13,299 bases of DNA. Origin: Candidatus Bathyarchaeota archaeon ex4484_135 (GTDB taxonomy: Archaea > Thermoproteota > Bathyarchaeia > EX4484-135). Made by a program: the position numbers and the translations under genes. The notes beneath the pieces were generated by a model. That model saw only the letters and a list, made by a program, of their open reading frames with translations. It searched no databases and had not been told where the DNA came from. Location: assembly GCA_002255025.1 (NCBI GenBank), contig NJEJ01000035.1, forward strand, positions 1-13,299. The letters are read 5' to 3'. Of the stretch, positions 1 through 6,744 are shown in pieces (the stretch's first letter is position 1; each line of letters starts with the position of its first letter).

Positions 1-737
1 TCCTGGACGTATATGAGGCCCTCCCTGTAGGCCCTCGTCATTATTATCGGCTTCTCCGCCCCTAGGACCTCGTAGACGTGCCTGAGCCCTTCAACAGGCC
101 TCAGGCCGATGCCCTCCCTGGACAAGGACTTGAGTATTTCCTCCTCATCCCCCTTCAGCGTGTTGATCCTGACGTATGTCGGCGTGGGCGAGAGGCAGGC
201 CCTCAGGAGGGCCAGGGCCTCGTGCCTCCCGAGGTCCCTGTAGAACACGTCGAGGAGCCACCTCGGGACGCCCAACTCGAGGGCCAGCTTATCGTCGGTT
301 CCCCGGTCAGCCAAGACATCCGATACCGTCATAGTGGTCAGGCGACCTAAGGCATGTTCTATCGGGAGGAGCACCCCGGGCCCGAGGGCCTCACGTCCTT
401 TCCTGGCGAGCTTCACGAGCTCTCGGATATCCGCTCCTTCTAAGACGGCCCTATAAGCGAACAGCCTGAGGAACGCCTTGGTCCTCGGCTTCAGCTCTTG
501 AAGCCCCGTGGGCTTAAGGGCCTTTGAGGCCAGCTCGTCCACGAGGCCCAACTTCTTGAGGGTCTCCAAGACGAGCCGGTGGGCGAACCTTATGGCCCCT
601 GGGTCTTTTACGCCGAGCCTCCTTGCCGCCTCGCTTAAGGCCAGCTTCTCGCTCTTCCCCCTGACATCTACTTCTCTTAACGCCTCCAAGCCCTCTACAC
701 GAGGCCCGTGGCTCAACTTAAGTAGGGCAGGGGCCAA
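1..737 (-). CDS. NSUN/Sun-family RNA m5C methyltransferase, 3' end cut by window edge
   Basis: The reverse strand is open from the left edge to a TAG at 777-779 and reads as the N-terminal part of a NOL1/NOP2/Sun (RsmB/NSUN) S-adenosylmethionine-dependent rRNA or tRNA cytosine-5 methyltransferase. Residues about 1-130 are helical and NusB-like (for example SEAARRLGV, RFAHRLVLETLKKLGLV, TKAFLRLFAYRAVLEGADI). PTYVRINTLKG at about residues 186-196 is the typical opening of the catalytic Sun domain. The SAM-binding motifs and the two catalytic cysteines would lie past position 1, so activity cannot be judged. 245 residues are visible. No ATG is available. I chose TTG at 737 because homology-like sequence begins there; TTG at 716 is the alternative, and neither has a clear ribosome site. 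The gene is divergent from polB1, with only 18 bases between the starts. Confidence 0.8.
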   Translation of the reverse strand, partial: MAPALLKLSHGPRVEGLEALREVDVRGKSEKLALSEAARRLGVKDPGAIRFAHRLVLETLKKLGLVDELASKALKPTGLQELKPRTKAFLRLFAYRAVLEGADIRELVKLARKGREALGPGVLLPIEHALGRLTTMTVSDVLADRGTDDKLALELGVPRWLLDVFYRDLGRHEALALLRACLSPTPTYVRINTLKGDEEEILKSLSREGIGLRPVEGLRHVYEVLGAEKPIIMTRAYREGLIYVQ

Positions 738-755
738 ATCCGTGGTGGAGAGGTC
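714..755 (+). promoter_or_regulatory. Candidate polB1 promoter and ribosome site
   Basis: A TATA-like AACTTAAGTA sits about 35 bases before the polB1 ATG, and a purine-rich GGTGGAGAGG (743-752) lies just before the start. Both fall inside or beside the 5' end of the divergent methyltransferase gene, so the two genes share regulatory DNA. The assignment rests on spacing and composition only. Confidence 0.4.
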
Positions 756-3581
756 ATGGGCAGGGTCCAGAAGAAGCTATTCGATTTCCTGGCCGAGGGA
801 AAAGGGCCAGGCGAACAAGAGGTTAAGGCCGAGCCTACGGCCTCGGGCTTAACCGACTTGCTGAGCTTCGCCAAGGCCGAGAAGCCCAAGCCTCCCGAGC
901 CCAAAGTGGTCTCGAGGGAGGAACTAGCTTCCTTCTCGCCAGAGGAGCCAGAGGAACTCGGGAGAGCCTTCCTAATAGACGTGAGCTACGATGGAGAGAG
1001 GGGATGTGCTCGCTTAAAGCTCTACGAGCCCGTGAAGAAGAAGGTATACGTCTGGTATGACAAGACGGGCCACAAGCCCTACTGCCTGACTGACCTCAGG
1101 CCTGAGGAGGTGGAGAAGCTCAAGTCAGTGGTAGGCCACCAGGGCTTCGACCACTTAGAGGTCGTGGAGAAGACGGACCTCCTGAGGGACAGGCGTATCA
1201 GGGTGACGAAGGTCGTGGCAAAGGATCCGCTCTCCATAGGCGGGCGGCCTAAGGGCGTCATAAGGGAGCTGCTTAAGGAGGAATCGAGGCAGGTATTGGG
1301 CTACGAGGCGAAGGTGTGGGAAGCGGCCATAAAGTACCACGAGTGCTACATATACGATACGGGCCTAATTCCCGGAATGCCCTATAGGATATCGGGCGGG
1401 AAGCTGATACCAGCCTGGGAGAAGCCCAAGATGCTCGAGGAACTATCAAGGGTCCTGGAGGACCAGCCCGAGGAGATAAGGGAGAAGGCCCTTGAATGGG
1501 CATCCTTATTGGAATGCGAGGCTCCTGATCTCAGGAGGGTAGCCATCGACATAGAGGTCTATTCAAAGGTCCCGACTAGGGTGCCTAATGCCCACGAGGC
1601 CGAGGAACCGTTAATATGCGTTTCCCTGGTGGGCTCAGATGGCCTGGAGAGGGTCCTCCTGCTCAGGAGGGAGGGCTTGCCGGAGGGCGAGTTCCGCCTA
1701 CCCGAGCACGTCAGGGTGGAGTTCTACGAAAGTGAGGAAGAACTGCTCCTAGCCGTCTTTGGGGCCCTAATCGATTACCCGGTCGTGGTGACCTTCAACG
1801 GCGATGACTTCGACCTCAGGTACCTATTCCACAGGGCGGAGAGGCTGGGATTCAGCCGTAAGGAGATACCGATAGAGCCCGGGAGGGACAAGTACTCGCT
1901 CAGGTACGGCATACACATAGACCTGTACAAGCTTTTCAGCATAACTGCCCTCCAGGTCTATGCCTTCGGGAAGAAGTACGAGAGCGTGAACTTGGACGAG
2001 GTAGGTGCGGCCCTCTTGGGCATGAGGAAGGAGGAGATCCCCAAGCCCATATCAGAACTCTCCTACGCCGAGCTGGCCTCCTACTGCTACAGGGACGCCC
2101 TGATAACGCTCAGGCTGACGCAGTTCGACAACGACCTGGTCATGAAGTTGGCCGTGCTTTTGAGCAGGATAAGCAAGATGCCCATAGAAGATGCCACGAG
2201 GTTGAGCGTCTCCAAGTGGATAAGGTCCTTCATGCAGTTCGAGCTCAGGCGTATGGGGGCCCTGATACCGAACAAGGAGGACATACTGGCCGAGAAAGGT
2301 GCTACGACGACCACGAAGGCGGTCGTCAAGGGCAAGTACATGGGTGCCATAGTGGTCAAGCCCAAGCCCGGCATACACATGAACGTGACCGTCCTAGACT
2401 TCGCGTCCCTATACCCGTCCGCCATAAAGGCCTGGAACCTGAGCTTCGAGACGGTGAGGTGCCCTCACAAGGAGTGCCGTGACAACCTCGTCCCGGGCCT
2501 CCCCCACTGGGTCTGCCGGAAGAGGCGTGGCATAACGAGCCTCCTAATAGGCTCCCTGAGGGACCTGAGGGTCTACTGGTACAAGCCCAAGTCGAAGGAC
2601 AAGAGCTTGCCCGAGGACCTCAGGGCCTGGTATAAGGTCATCCAACTCGTCCTCAAGGTCATCCTAAATGCCTCCTACGGCGTCTTCGGTGCGGACATAT
2701 TCGAGTTCTACTGCCCGCCCGTGGCCGAGAGCACGACGGCCATAGGACGCCACGCCATAACGTCTGTCATAGAGAAATGCTCTGAGATGGGCATGGAAGT
2801 CCTCTACGGCGATACGGACAGCGTCTTCCTGAGGGGACCGACGGAAGAACAAATCGAGGCCCTGATAGAATGGGCCGAGAAGGAACTGCACATGGACCTT
2901 GACATCGATAAGGTCTACCGGTACGTGGTCTTCTCGGAGAGGAAGAAGAACTACCTCGGCGTCCTCGTGGACGGCACGGTGGACGTAAAGGGCCTGTTGG
3001 GCAAGAAGAAGCACGTCCCCAAGTTCATAAAGGATGCCTTTAAGGCCGTCGTGGACGAGCTCACGCTCGTCAAGGAGCCAGAGGACCTGAAGATAGCCAA
3101 GGAGAGGATAAAGGCCATCCTCAGGGAATATTACCAGAAGCTGAAGAACAGGCAGTTCGAGCCTATCGACCTGGCACTCCACGTGACGCTCGGCAAGGAG
3201 CCCGAGAAGTACACCAAGACCACGCCCCAGCACGTGAAGGCAGCTAAGGTCCTCGAGCTGATCAGGCCTGAGAGGAAGCTGAAGGCAGGCGATATAATAT
3301 CATTCGTGAAGGTGGTCCCGGTGAGCGTGGACGAGGTCGTCAGGAGGGCAAGGCCTTCCCTCCGGCCAGAGGAGAGGAAGAAGTTGGCCGATGACCTAAG
3401 GGCCTTCGTCAAGGACAAGTACGTGGATGTCCTGCCCATAGAGCTAGCCACGAGGGAAGATGTCGACATCGACAAATACGTGAGCCTCCTCGAGTCCACG
3501 TTCGAGCAAATACTGGATGCGTTAGGCATGAGCTTCAGCGAGGTCGTGGGCTTGACGAAGCTTGAGAGCTTCATGCTCTAA
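756..3581 (+). CDS. polB1: Family-B replicative DNA polymerase PolB1 (Dpo1 type)
   Basis: This 941-residue polymerase copies DNA with 3'-5' proofreading and is the crenarchaeal PolB1 type; recalled Sulfolobus Dpo1 aligns along its length. Exonuclease motifs are intact: Exo I D265-I-E267, Exo II N348...D353 (NGDDFD), Exo III Y443...D447. Polymerase motifs are intact: motif A DFASLYPS with D548, motif B K634...N638...Y641-G642, motif C YGDTDS with D686 and D688. There is no intein. The protein is longer than Sulfolobus Dpo1 (about 880 residues), mainly through a charged, proline-rich linker over residues 13-65. Residues 5-12 (QKKLFDFL) fit a PCNA-interacting box, and the C-terminal LTKLESFM is a weaker one. 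A Cys/His cluster (C569, H571, C574, H584, C587) follows motif A. The ATG at 756 follows a GGTGGAGAGG ribosome site and a TATA-like ACTTAAGT near 715-722. Confidence 0.97.
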   Translation: MGRVQKKLFDFLAEGKGPGEQEVKAEPTASGLTDLLSFAKAEKPKPPEPKVVSREELASFSPEEPEELGRAFLIDVSYDGERGCARLKLYEPVKKKVYVWYDKTGHKPYCLTDLRPEEVEKLKSVVGHQGFDHLEVVEKTDLLRDRRIRVTKVVAKDPLSIGGRPKGVIRELLKEESRQVLGYEAKVWEAAIKYHECYIYDTGLIPGMPYRISGGKLIPAWEKPKMLEELSRVLEDQPEEIREKALEWASLLECEAPDLRRVAIDIEVYSKVPTRVPNAHEAEEPLICVSLVGSDGLERVLLLRREGLPEGEFRLPEHVRVEFYESEEELLLAVFGALIDYPVVVTFNGDDFDLRYLFHRAERLGFSRKEIPIEPGRDKYSLRYGIHIDLYKLFSITALQVYAFGKKYESVNLDEVGAALLGMRKEEIPKPISELSYAELASYCYRDALITLRLTQFDNDLVMKLAVLLSRISKMPIEDATRLSVSKWIRSFMQFELRRMGALIPNKEDILAEKGATTTTKAVVKGKYMGAIVVKPKPGIHMNVTVLDFASLYPSAIKAWNLSFETVRCPHKECRDNLVPGLPHWVCRKRRGITSLLIGSLRDLRVYWYKPKSKDKSLPEDLRAWYKVIQLVLKVILNASYGVFGADIFEFYCPPVAESTTAIGRHAITSVIEKCSEMGMEVLYGDTDSVFLRGPTEEQIEALIEWAEKELHMDLDIDKVYRYVVFSERKKNYLGVLVDGTVDVKGLLGKKKHVPKFIKDAFKAVVDELTLVKEPEDLKIAKERIKAILREYYQKLKNRQFEPIDLALHVTLGKEPEKYTKTTPQHVKAAKVLELIRPERKLKAGDIISFVKVVPVSVDEVVRRARPSLRPEERKKLADDLRAFVKDKYVDVLPIELATREDVDIDKYVSLLESTFEQILDALGMSFSEVVGLTKLESFML

Positions 3582-3625
3582 TCTCGCCGGGTGGCCTAAG
3601 GATTTCTTCTCTCATTACCCCTAAA
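3582..3625. terminator. Convergent intergenic gap with pyrimidine-rich termination tract
   Basis: PolB1 and the small 4-TM gene converge on these 44 bases. The plus strand carries a pyrimidine-rich ATTTCTTCTCTCATT tract at about 3602-3616, typical of archaeal T-rich terminators. No hairpin is evident. Confidence 0.35.
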
Positions 3626-3997
3626 TTAGGTCCCTGTCCTCCCGAGCCACTTGAGCAATAGACCCGAGATCAGGGGTGCGAGCTTTATGCCAGCGTACAC
3701 GAAGGCGGTTATGATCAGTAGCTCGACGCCCGCCCTCAGGTCAAGCGTGCCCAACAGGGCAGCTGCAGCTACGTCGGCTGCGGCGGCTATGAATATGGCC
3801 CATTCTATCCCGAGCCTGAGTATGACGTGGACGAGCATGATGAAGAGCGGTATGGAGATGATGGTCCCCACGATTATTATGGTGTGGACATCCACGCCCT
3901 TCACCTTGGATTCCTGGAGTATCATGGCCGTCATCCTGGGGCAGAGGACGTAGAGGGCGAAGGCAACCGATGCTATGAAAAGAGCTCTCCAATCCAA
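3626..3997 (-). CDS. Orphan small 4-TM membrane protein downstream of hppA
   Basis: This 123-residue, very hydrophobic protein belongs to no family I recognise. Predicted membrane spans are at about residues 4-22, 38-60, 64-84 and 91-115. Polar residues that may lie in or near the membrane are H57, E65, D75 and K105. The reading frame stays open upstream to 4447, but that stretch is an out-of-frame shadow of hppA. I place the start at TTG 3997 because CAGGAGG lies 8 bases before it and the hydrophobic sequence begins there. A TATA-like GGCTTTTACG (4031-4040) suits a start near 4010. It lies 65 bases after the hppA stop on the same strand, so an accessory role for the pyrophosphatase is possible but is only inferred from position. 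No cofactor or catalytic motif is visible. Confidence 0.7.
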   Translation of the reverse strand: MDWRALFIASVAFALYVLCPRMTAMILQESKVKGVDVHTIIIVGTIISIPLFIMLVHVILRLGIEWAIFIAAAADVAAAALLGTLDLRAGVELLIITAFVYAGIKLAPLISGLLLKWLGRTGT

Positions 3998-4030
3998 TCC
4001 GCACGCCTCCTGGGCTCGGCTACACTCAGG

Positions 4031-4056
4031 CGTAAAAGCCTTGAGAAGGCCAAAAA
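4031..4056 (-). promoter_or_regulatory. hppA T-run terminator followed by promoter of the small 4-TM gene
   Basis: On the minus strand, just after the hppA stop, a T5 run (CCGTTTTTGG, A5 at 4052-4056 on the plus strand) could end hppA transcription. It is followed by AAGGCTTTTACG, a TATA-like element about 36 bases before the TTG start. The assignment is from composition and spacing only. Confidence 0.35.
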
Positions 4057-4062
4057 CGGCCC

Positions 4063-4524
4063 TTAGATTATGAGGGCGTGGGCCACGAAGAGGGGCAGGA
4101 GCGTTATGGATACGATGCTCACGAGCTTTATGAGTATGTGGAGCGATGGGCCAGCCGTGTCCTTCAGCGGGTCCCCGACCGTATCGCCTATCACGGACGC
4201 CTTGTGCGTGTCCGTGCCCTTCCCTCCGAAGTGCCCGTACTCTATGAACTTCTTGGCGTTGTCCCACGTGGCCCCGGTGTTGAACATGAAGGTGGCCAAC
4301 ACGGCACCAGTTATGGTGCAGGAGAGCAGGAAGGCCGTGAGGGCCCAGGGGCCTAGGAGGAGGCCCACGGCTATGGGCATTATGAGGCCTATCAGGGTCG
4401 GTGCTACCATCTCCCTTAGGGCATACTTCGTGCTTATGTCCACGCACTTGGCGTAATCTGGCTTGGCCTTGCCCTCTAGGATGCCTGGTATCTCCCTGAA
4501 CTGCCTCCTGACCTCCTCAACCAT
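4063..4524 (-). CDS. hppA: Membrane pyrophosphatase, C-terminal fragment (frameshifted from the N-terminal part)
   Basis: This is the C-terminal 153 residues of a membrane-bound H+-translocating pyrophosphatase. It opens with the family-typical MVEEVRRQFREIPGI, has PDYAKCVDIST, then WDNAKKFIE and the Mg-PPi-binding motif GDTVGDPLKDTAGPS (residues 113-127), and ends at a normal hydrophobic terminus. It is in a different frame from the upstream part and overlaps it by 49 bases. The ATG at 4524 encodes a methionine that is internal in intact homologues, so it is probably not a native start. I see no decisive ribosome site before it. Alone it would be only three or four helices with half of the active site. 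I read it as part of one broken gene spanning 4063-6110. Confidence 0.85.
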   Translation of the reverse strand: MVEEVRRQFREIPGILEGKAKPDYAKCVDISTKYALREMVAPTLIGLIMPIAVGLLLGPWALTAFLLSCTITGAVLATFMFNTGATWDNAKKFIEYGHFGGKGTDTHKASVIGDTVGDPLKDTAGPSLHILIKLVSIVSITLLPLFVAHALII

Positions 4525-6110
4525 CTTCCAAGGACGGCGGCGGCTATGAAGGTCGGGTCAACTGCTACGAGGTAGTGGGCCAGGTCCGAGAGGCTCTTGA
4601 GGACGCCCTTGTGCGTGTGCTTGGCGGCCTCACATACGTAGGCGAAGAGCATTATGGCACTCGTTATTATGGCACAGCCCATGGCGTAGCCCTTCGTTAT
4701 GGCCTTGGTTATGTTCCCGACGGCATCCAACTCGTCTAGGGCCTCGCCCACCTCGTCCTTTATGCCCGACATCTCGGCTATGCCGTCCGCGTTGTCCACT
4801 ATAGGGCCGAACGTATCGGCCGACTGTATGATGCCTGTCATGCTCGTTATGCCCAAGGCCGTGGCAGCTATGCCGTAGAGGCCAGCCACGCTACCCCCGA
4901 CCGGGAGCATTATGAAATAGGAGGCCGCCAGGACGGCAGCCACTCCCATGAGCGGTATGGCCGTGCTCTCCAGGCCGTAGGAGAGGCCCGTTATGATGTT
5001 TATGGCAGCACCCATCTGGGCCGCCTTGGCCGTCTCGACCACGGGTTTCTTGCCTATGCCCGTGTAGTACTGGACCGCGAGGGCCAACACTATGGCGGAC
5101 AACATGCCCAGTAGAGCACAGAAGAAGAGTTCTACGTACCCTACCATGCGGGCCAAGAAGTAGAAGCACACGGCCAACACGGCACTGGTCGTGATTATGG
5201 ATATGTTCAGGGCCTTCACAGGTGACTTGAGAGGCCTGGCCGCCAGCACGCCCAGGGTCGTGGCCAGGACGTCGAAGCTCCTGCCGAGGAGCGGGAAGGC
5301 CACGAACAAGAAGGCCACCTCGGGCTTCATCGGGTGCCCCAACGCCTGCATGGCTAAGACGAAGGCCACGCCCACTATCATCATGCATATGAGGTTGTCG
5401 GCGTTGGACTCGAAGAGGTCGGCACCCCTGCCAGCACAATCACCTACGTTGTCGCCCACTAGGTCTGCTATCACGGCCGGGTTCCTCGGGTCGTCCTCGG
5501 GTATGCCAGCCTCTACCTTGCCGACCAAGTCGGCTCCGACATCGGCTGACTTCGTGTATATCCCTCCACCGAGCTGGGCGAAGAGGGCTGATAGGCTAGC
5601 ACCGAAGCCGAAGCCGACCAGCAGGTCCACGACCTCTATGTTGTGCGGGTTCAGGCCGACGAGGAGGCACATGGTGGATATGCCCACCAGGTTCAGAGAC
5701 GGTATTATCAGGCCCATGACGGCTCCTCCCCTGAAGGCCAGGACGAAGGCCTTGCTAGCCGACCTACGGGCCAGGTTAGCAGTCCTGACGTTTGCCCTCA
5801 CGGCAGCCTTCATGCCTATGAACGTGCCGATCAGCGAGCAGACTGCACCGTAGACGAAGCCGAAGGCTATCTGCCAGTTCGGCCAGAGGCCAGCCAACAG
5901 GAGGATCGCTATGATCACTATGAAGTAGGATATGGTCTTGAACTCACGCTTCAGGAAGGCATCTGCACCTTGTTCTATGAAACTCGCTATCTCACGCATA
6001 CGCTCGGTGCCGGTCTCCTCCCTCATGACGAGCCAGTAGAGGAGGCCTATGAGGCCAAGGCCCGCTAGGCCCACGCCCAGAGGTATGAAGAGCAAGGCGT
6101 TGTAGTCCAT
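4476..6110 (-). CDS. hppA: Membrane H+-pyrophosphatase, N-terminal part, truncated by frameshift
   Basis: HppA enzymes hydrolyse pyrophosphate in the membrane and pump protons or sodium. This frame gives 544 residues with many membrane spans and the signature DVGADLVGKVE (190-200), followed by EDDPRNP...DLVGDNVGDCAG (205-226) and DTFGPIVDNADGIAEM (432-447). GNITKAITKG carries K469 and T472, the residues that mark K+-independent, proton-pumping members (K+-dependent ones have Ala and Gly). The family sequence holds up to G528; the last 16 residues are out-of-frame readthrough rich in R, S and G. In homologues about 20 residues of a membrane helix (GAMLP...-like) link this point to the next fragment, and these are missing here. 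The gene is therefore a pseudogene, a deletion mutant, or an assembly error. The ATG at 6110 follows GAGAGGGT. Confidence 0.93.
   Translation of the reverse strand: MDYNALLFIPLGVGLAGLGLIGLLYWLVMREETGTERMREIASFIEQGADAFLKREFKTISYFIVIIAILLLAGLWPNWQIAFGFVYGAVCSLIGTFIGMKAAVRANVRTANLARRSASKAFVLAFRGGAVMGLIIPSLNLVGISTMCLLVGLNPHNIEVVDLLVGFGFGASLSALFAQLGGGIYTKSADVGADLVGKVEAGIPEDDPRNPAVIADLVGDNVGDCAGRGADLFESNADNLICMMIVGVAFVLAMQALGHPMKPEVAFLFVAFPLLGRSFDVLATTLGVLAARPLKSPVKALNISIITTSAVLAVCFYFLARMVGYVELFFCALLGMLSAIVLALAVQYYTGIGKKPVVETAKAAQMGAAINIITGLSYGLESTAIPLMGVAAVLAASYFIMLPVGGSVAGLYGIAATALGITSMTGIIQSADTFGPIVDNADGIAEMSGIKDEVGEALDELDAVGNITKAITKGYAMGCAIITSAIMLFAYVCEAAKHTHKGVLKSLSDLAHYLVAVDPTFIAAAVLGRWLRRSGGSSGRYQAS
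4525..4529 (-). other. hppA: Frameshift/deletion junction in hppA
   Basis: On the minus strand, the G528 codon of the N-terminal part (GGA, 4529-4527) is followed by two bases and then the ATG of the C-terminal frame. By comparison with recalled plant and bacterial PPase sequence, about 20 residues plus one base (roughly 61 bases) are missing. This accounts both for the frame change and for the loss of most of one membrane helix. Confidence 0.75.
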
Positions 6111-6142
6111 GGCCTACCCTCTCGGTCTCGGAAAAAGCCTTT

Positions 6143-6156
6143 GATTAAAAGCTTTC
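6143..6156 (-). promoter_or_regulatory. hppA promoter (BRE/TATA)
   Basis: The minus strand reads GAAAGCTTTTAATC, a good archaeal BRE plus TATA element centred about 38 bases before the hppA ATG. It predicts transcription starting near 6120. A GGCTTTTTCC run (6130-6139) lies between TATA and start. Confidence 0.5.
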
Positions 6157-6160
6157 CCTA

Positions 6161-6664
6161 TCACTCAGCCAGCTCTATCATATATTCGCAGTATTTATCC
6201 TCGGGCCTTATCTTTCCCACCGTCAGTTCGAGCTTGGGGTTAAGGGCTTTCAGGACGCCACGCTCATAACTGAGCATGAGGTTCTCGCAGACCTTCCTCG
6301 TGGGTATGTTCAGCTCTTTACAGGCCTCCAGGATAGGGCACCAGGCCGTGCAGTTCACCACGACCTTGTTCGGCCCTCTCTCCACGATGACGTGTTCCTC
6401 GGGCTTCAACACTTCTAGGCCGAGCATTTGTTTGAAGTTCCTCAGCAGCTCCCAGCCGGAGAGAGCGTCTATGCCCGTTATATCCAGCCTCTTGAGCTCC
6501 CTGTGGGTCCAGGCCTCACCTTCAGCGGTCATGAGTTCCGAGAGCAGCTCGAAGGCCCTATCGGCCCCTATTACCTCGCCTACCTTCATGACGTAGGCTA
6601 TGAGCCTCCTCACCCAGGCCACTAGCCTAGACCTGAAGGCTACTAGGGATAGAGGAGGCTCCAT
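6161..6664 (-). CDS. ATC-hydrolase-like / small-ligand-binding cysteine protein
   Basis: This 167-residue soluble protein resembles the L-2-amino-thiazoline-4-carboxylate hydrolase-like family (PF14196), which overlaps in style with V4R and MetOD1 sensory domains. The N-terminal half is helical (residues about 8-45). The C-terminal half has the pattern NCTAWCPILEACKELNIP, then VCENLM, a helix ending in ALNPKLEL, and a closing KYCEYMIEL; cysteines are C105, C109, C115, C126 and C159. In most archaea such proteins are of unknown function; ligand or metal binding is inferred from the cysteine pattern. It sits 80 bases downstream of permease paralog 1 and 50 bases upstream of hppA, all on the same strand. 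The ATG at 6664 follows GGTGGCGG. The family call is from memory of the motif, not from a search. Confidence 0.65.
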   Translation of the reverse strand: MEPPLSLVAFRSRLVAWVRRLIAYVMKVGEVIGADRAFELLSELMTAEGEAWTHRELKRLDITGIDALSGWELLRNFKQMLGLEVLKPEEHVIVERGPNKVVVNCTAWCPILEACKELNIPTRKVCENLMLSYERGVLKALNPKLELTVGKIRPEDKYCEYMIELAE

Positions 6665-6703
6665 CTTCCGCCACCGCCATGGTAGGCCTTACGGTCCTAA
6701 GGG

Positions 6704-6732
6704 CTGATAAGCTTTACCGCCCGCTTATATGC
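6704..6732 (-). promoter_or_regulatory. Candidate promoter of the ATC-hydrolase-like gene
   Basis: On the minus strand two TATA-like elements occur in tandem, CATATAAGC (6724-6732) and GGTAAAGCTTATC (6706-6718). The second is about 45 bases before the ATG at 6664 and predicts a leader of about 20 bases. Confidence 0.4.
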
Positions 6733-6744
6733 TGGCCCAGGGGC

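Noticed and set aside
2664..3233. 189-residue minus-strand open frame within polB1
   Set aside because: Lies antisense to polymerase motifs B and C; no independent signals.
756..3581. Intein or fusion in PolB1 because of its 941-residue length
   Set aside because: All motifs are contiguous; the extra length is the N-terminal linker and small loop insertions.
3998..4447. N-terminal extension of the small 4-TM gene into hppA
   Set aside because: The extension is basic and His/Pro/Gly-rich and lies out of frame over conserved hppA motifs. A ribosome site supports the TTG at 3997.
5191..5853. 220-residue plus-strand open frame opposite hppA
   Set aside because: Antisense to highly conserved PPase signature motifs; composition is that of a shadow frame in GC-rich DNA.
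4063..6110. Programmed frameshifting to make full-length HppA
   Set aside because: About 20 conserved residues are absent at the junction and no slippery run or stimulating structure is evident, so a simple frameshift would still not rebuild the normal protein.
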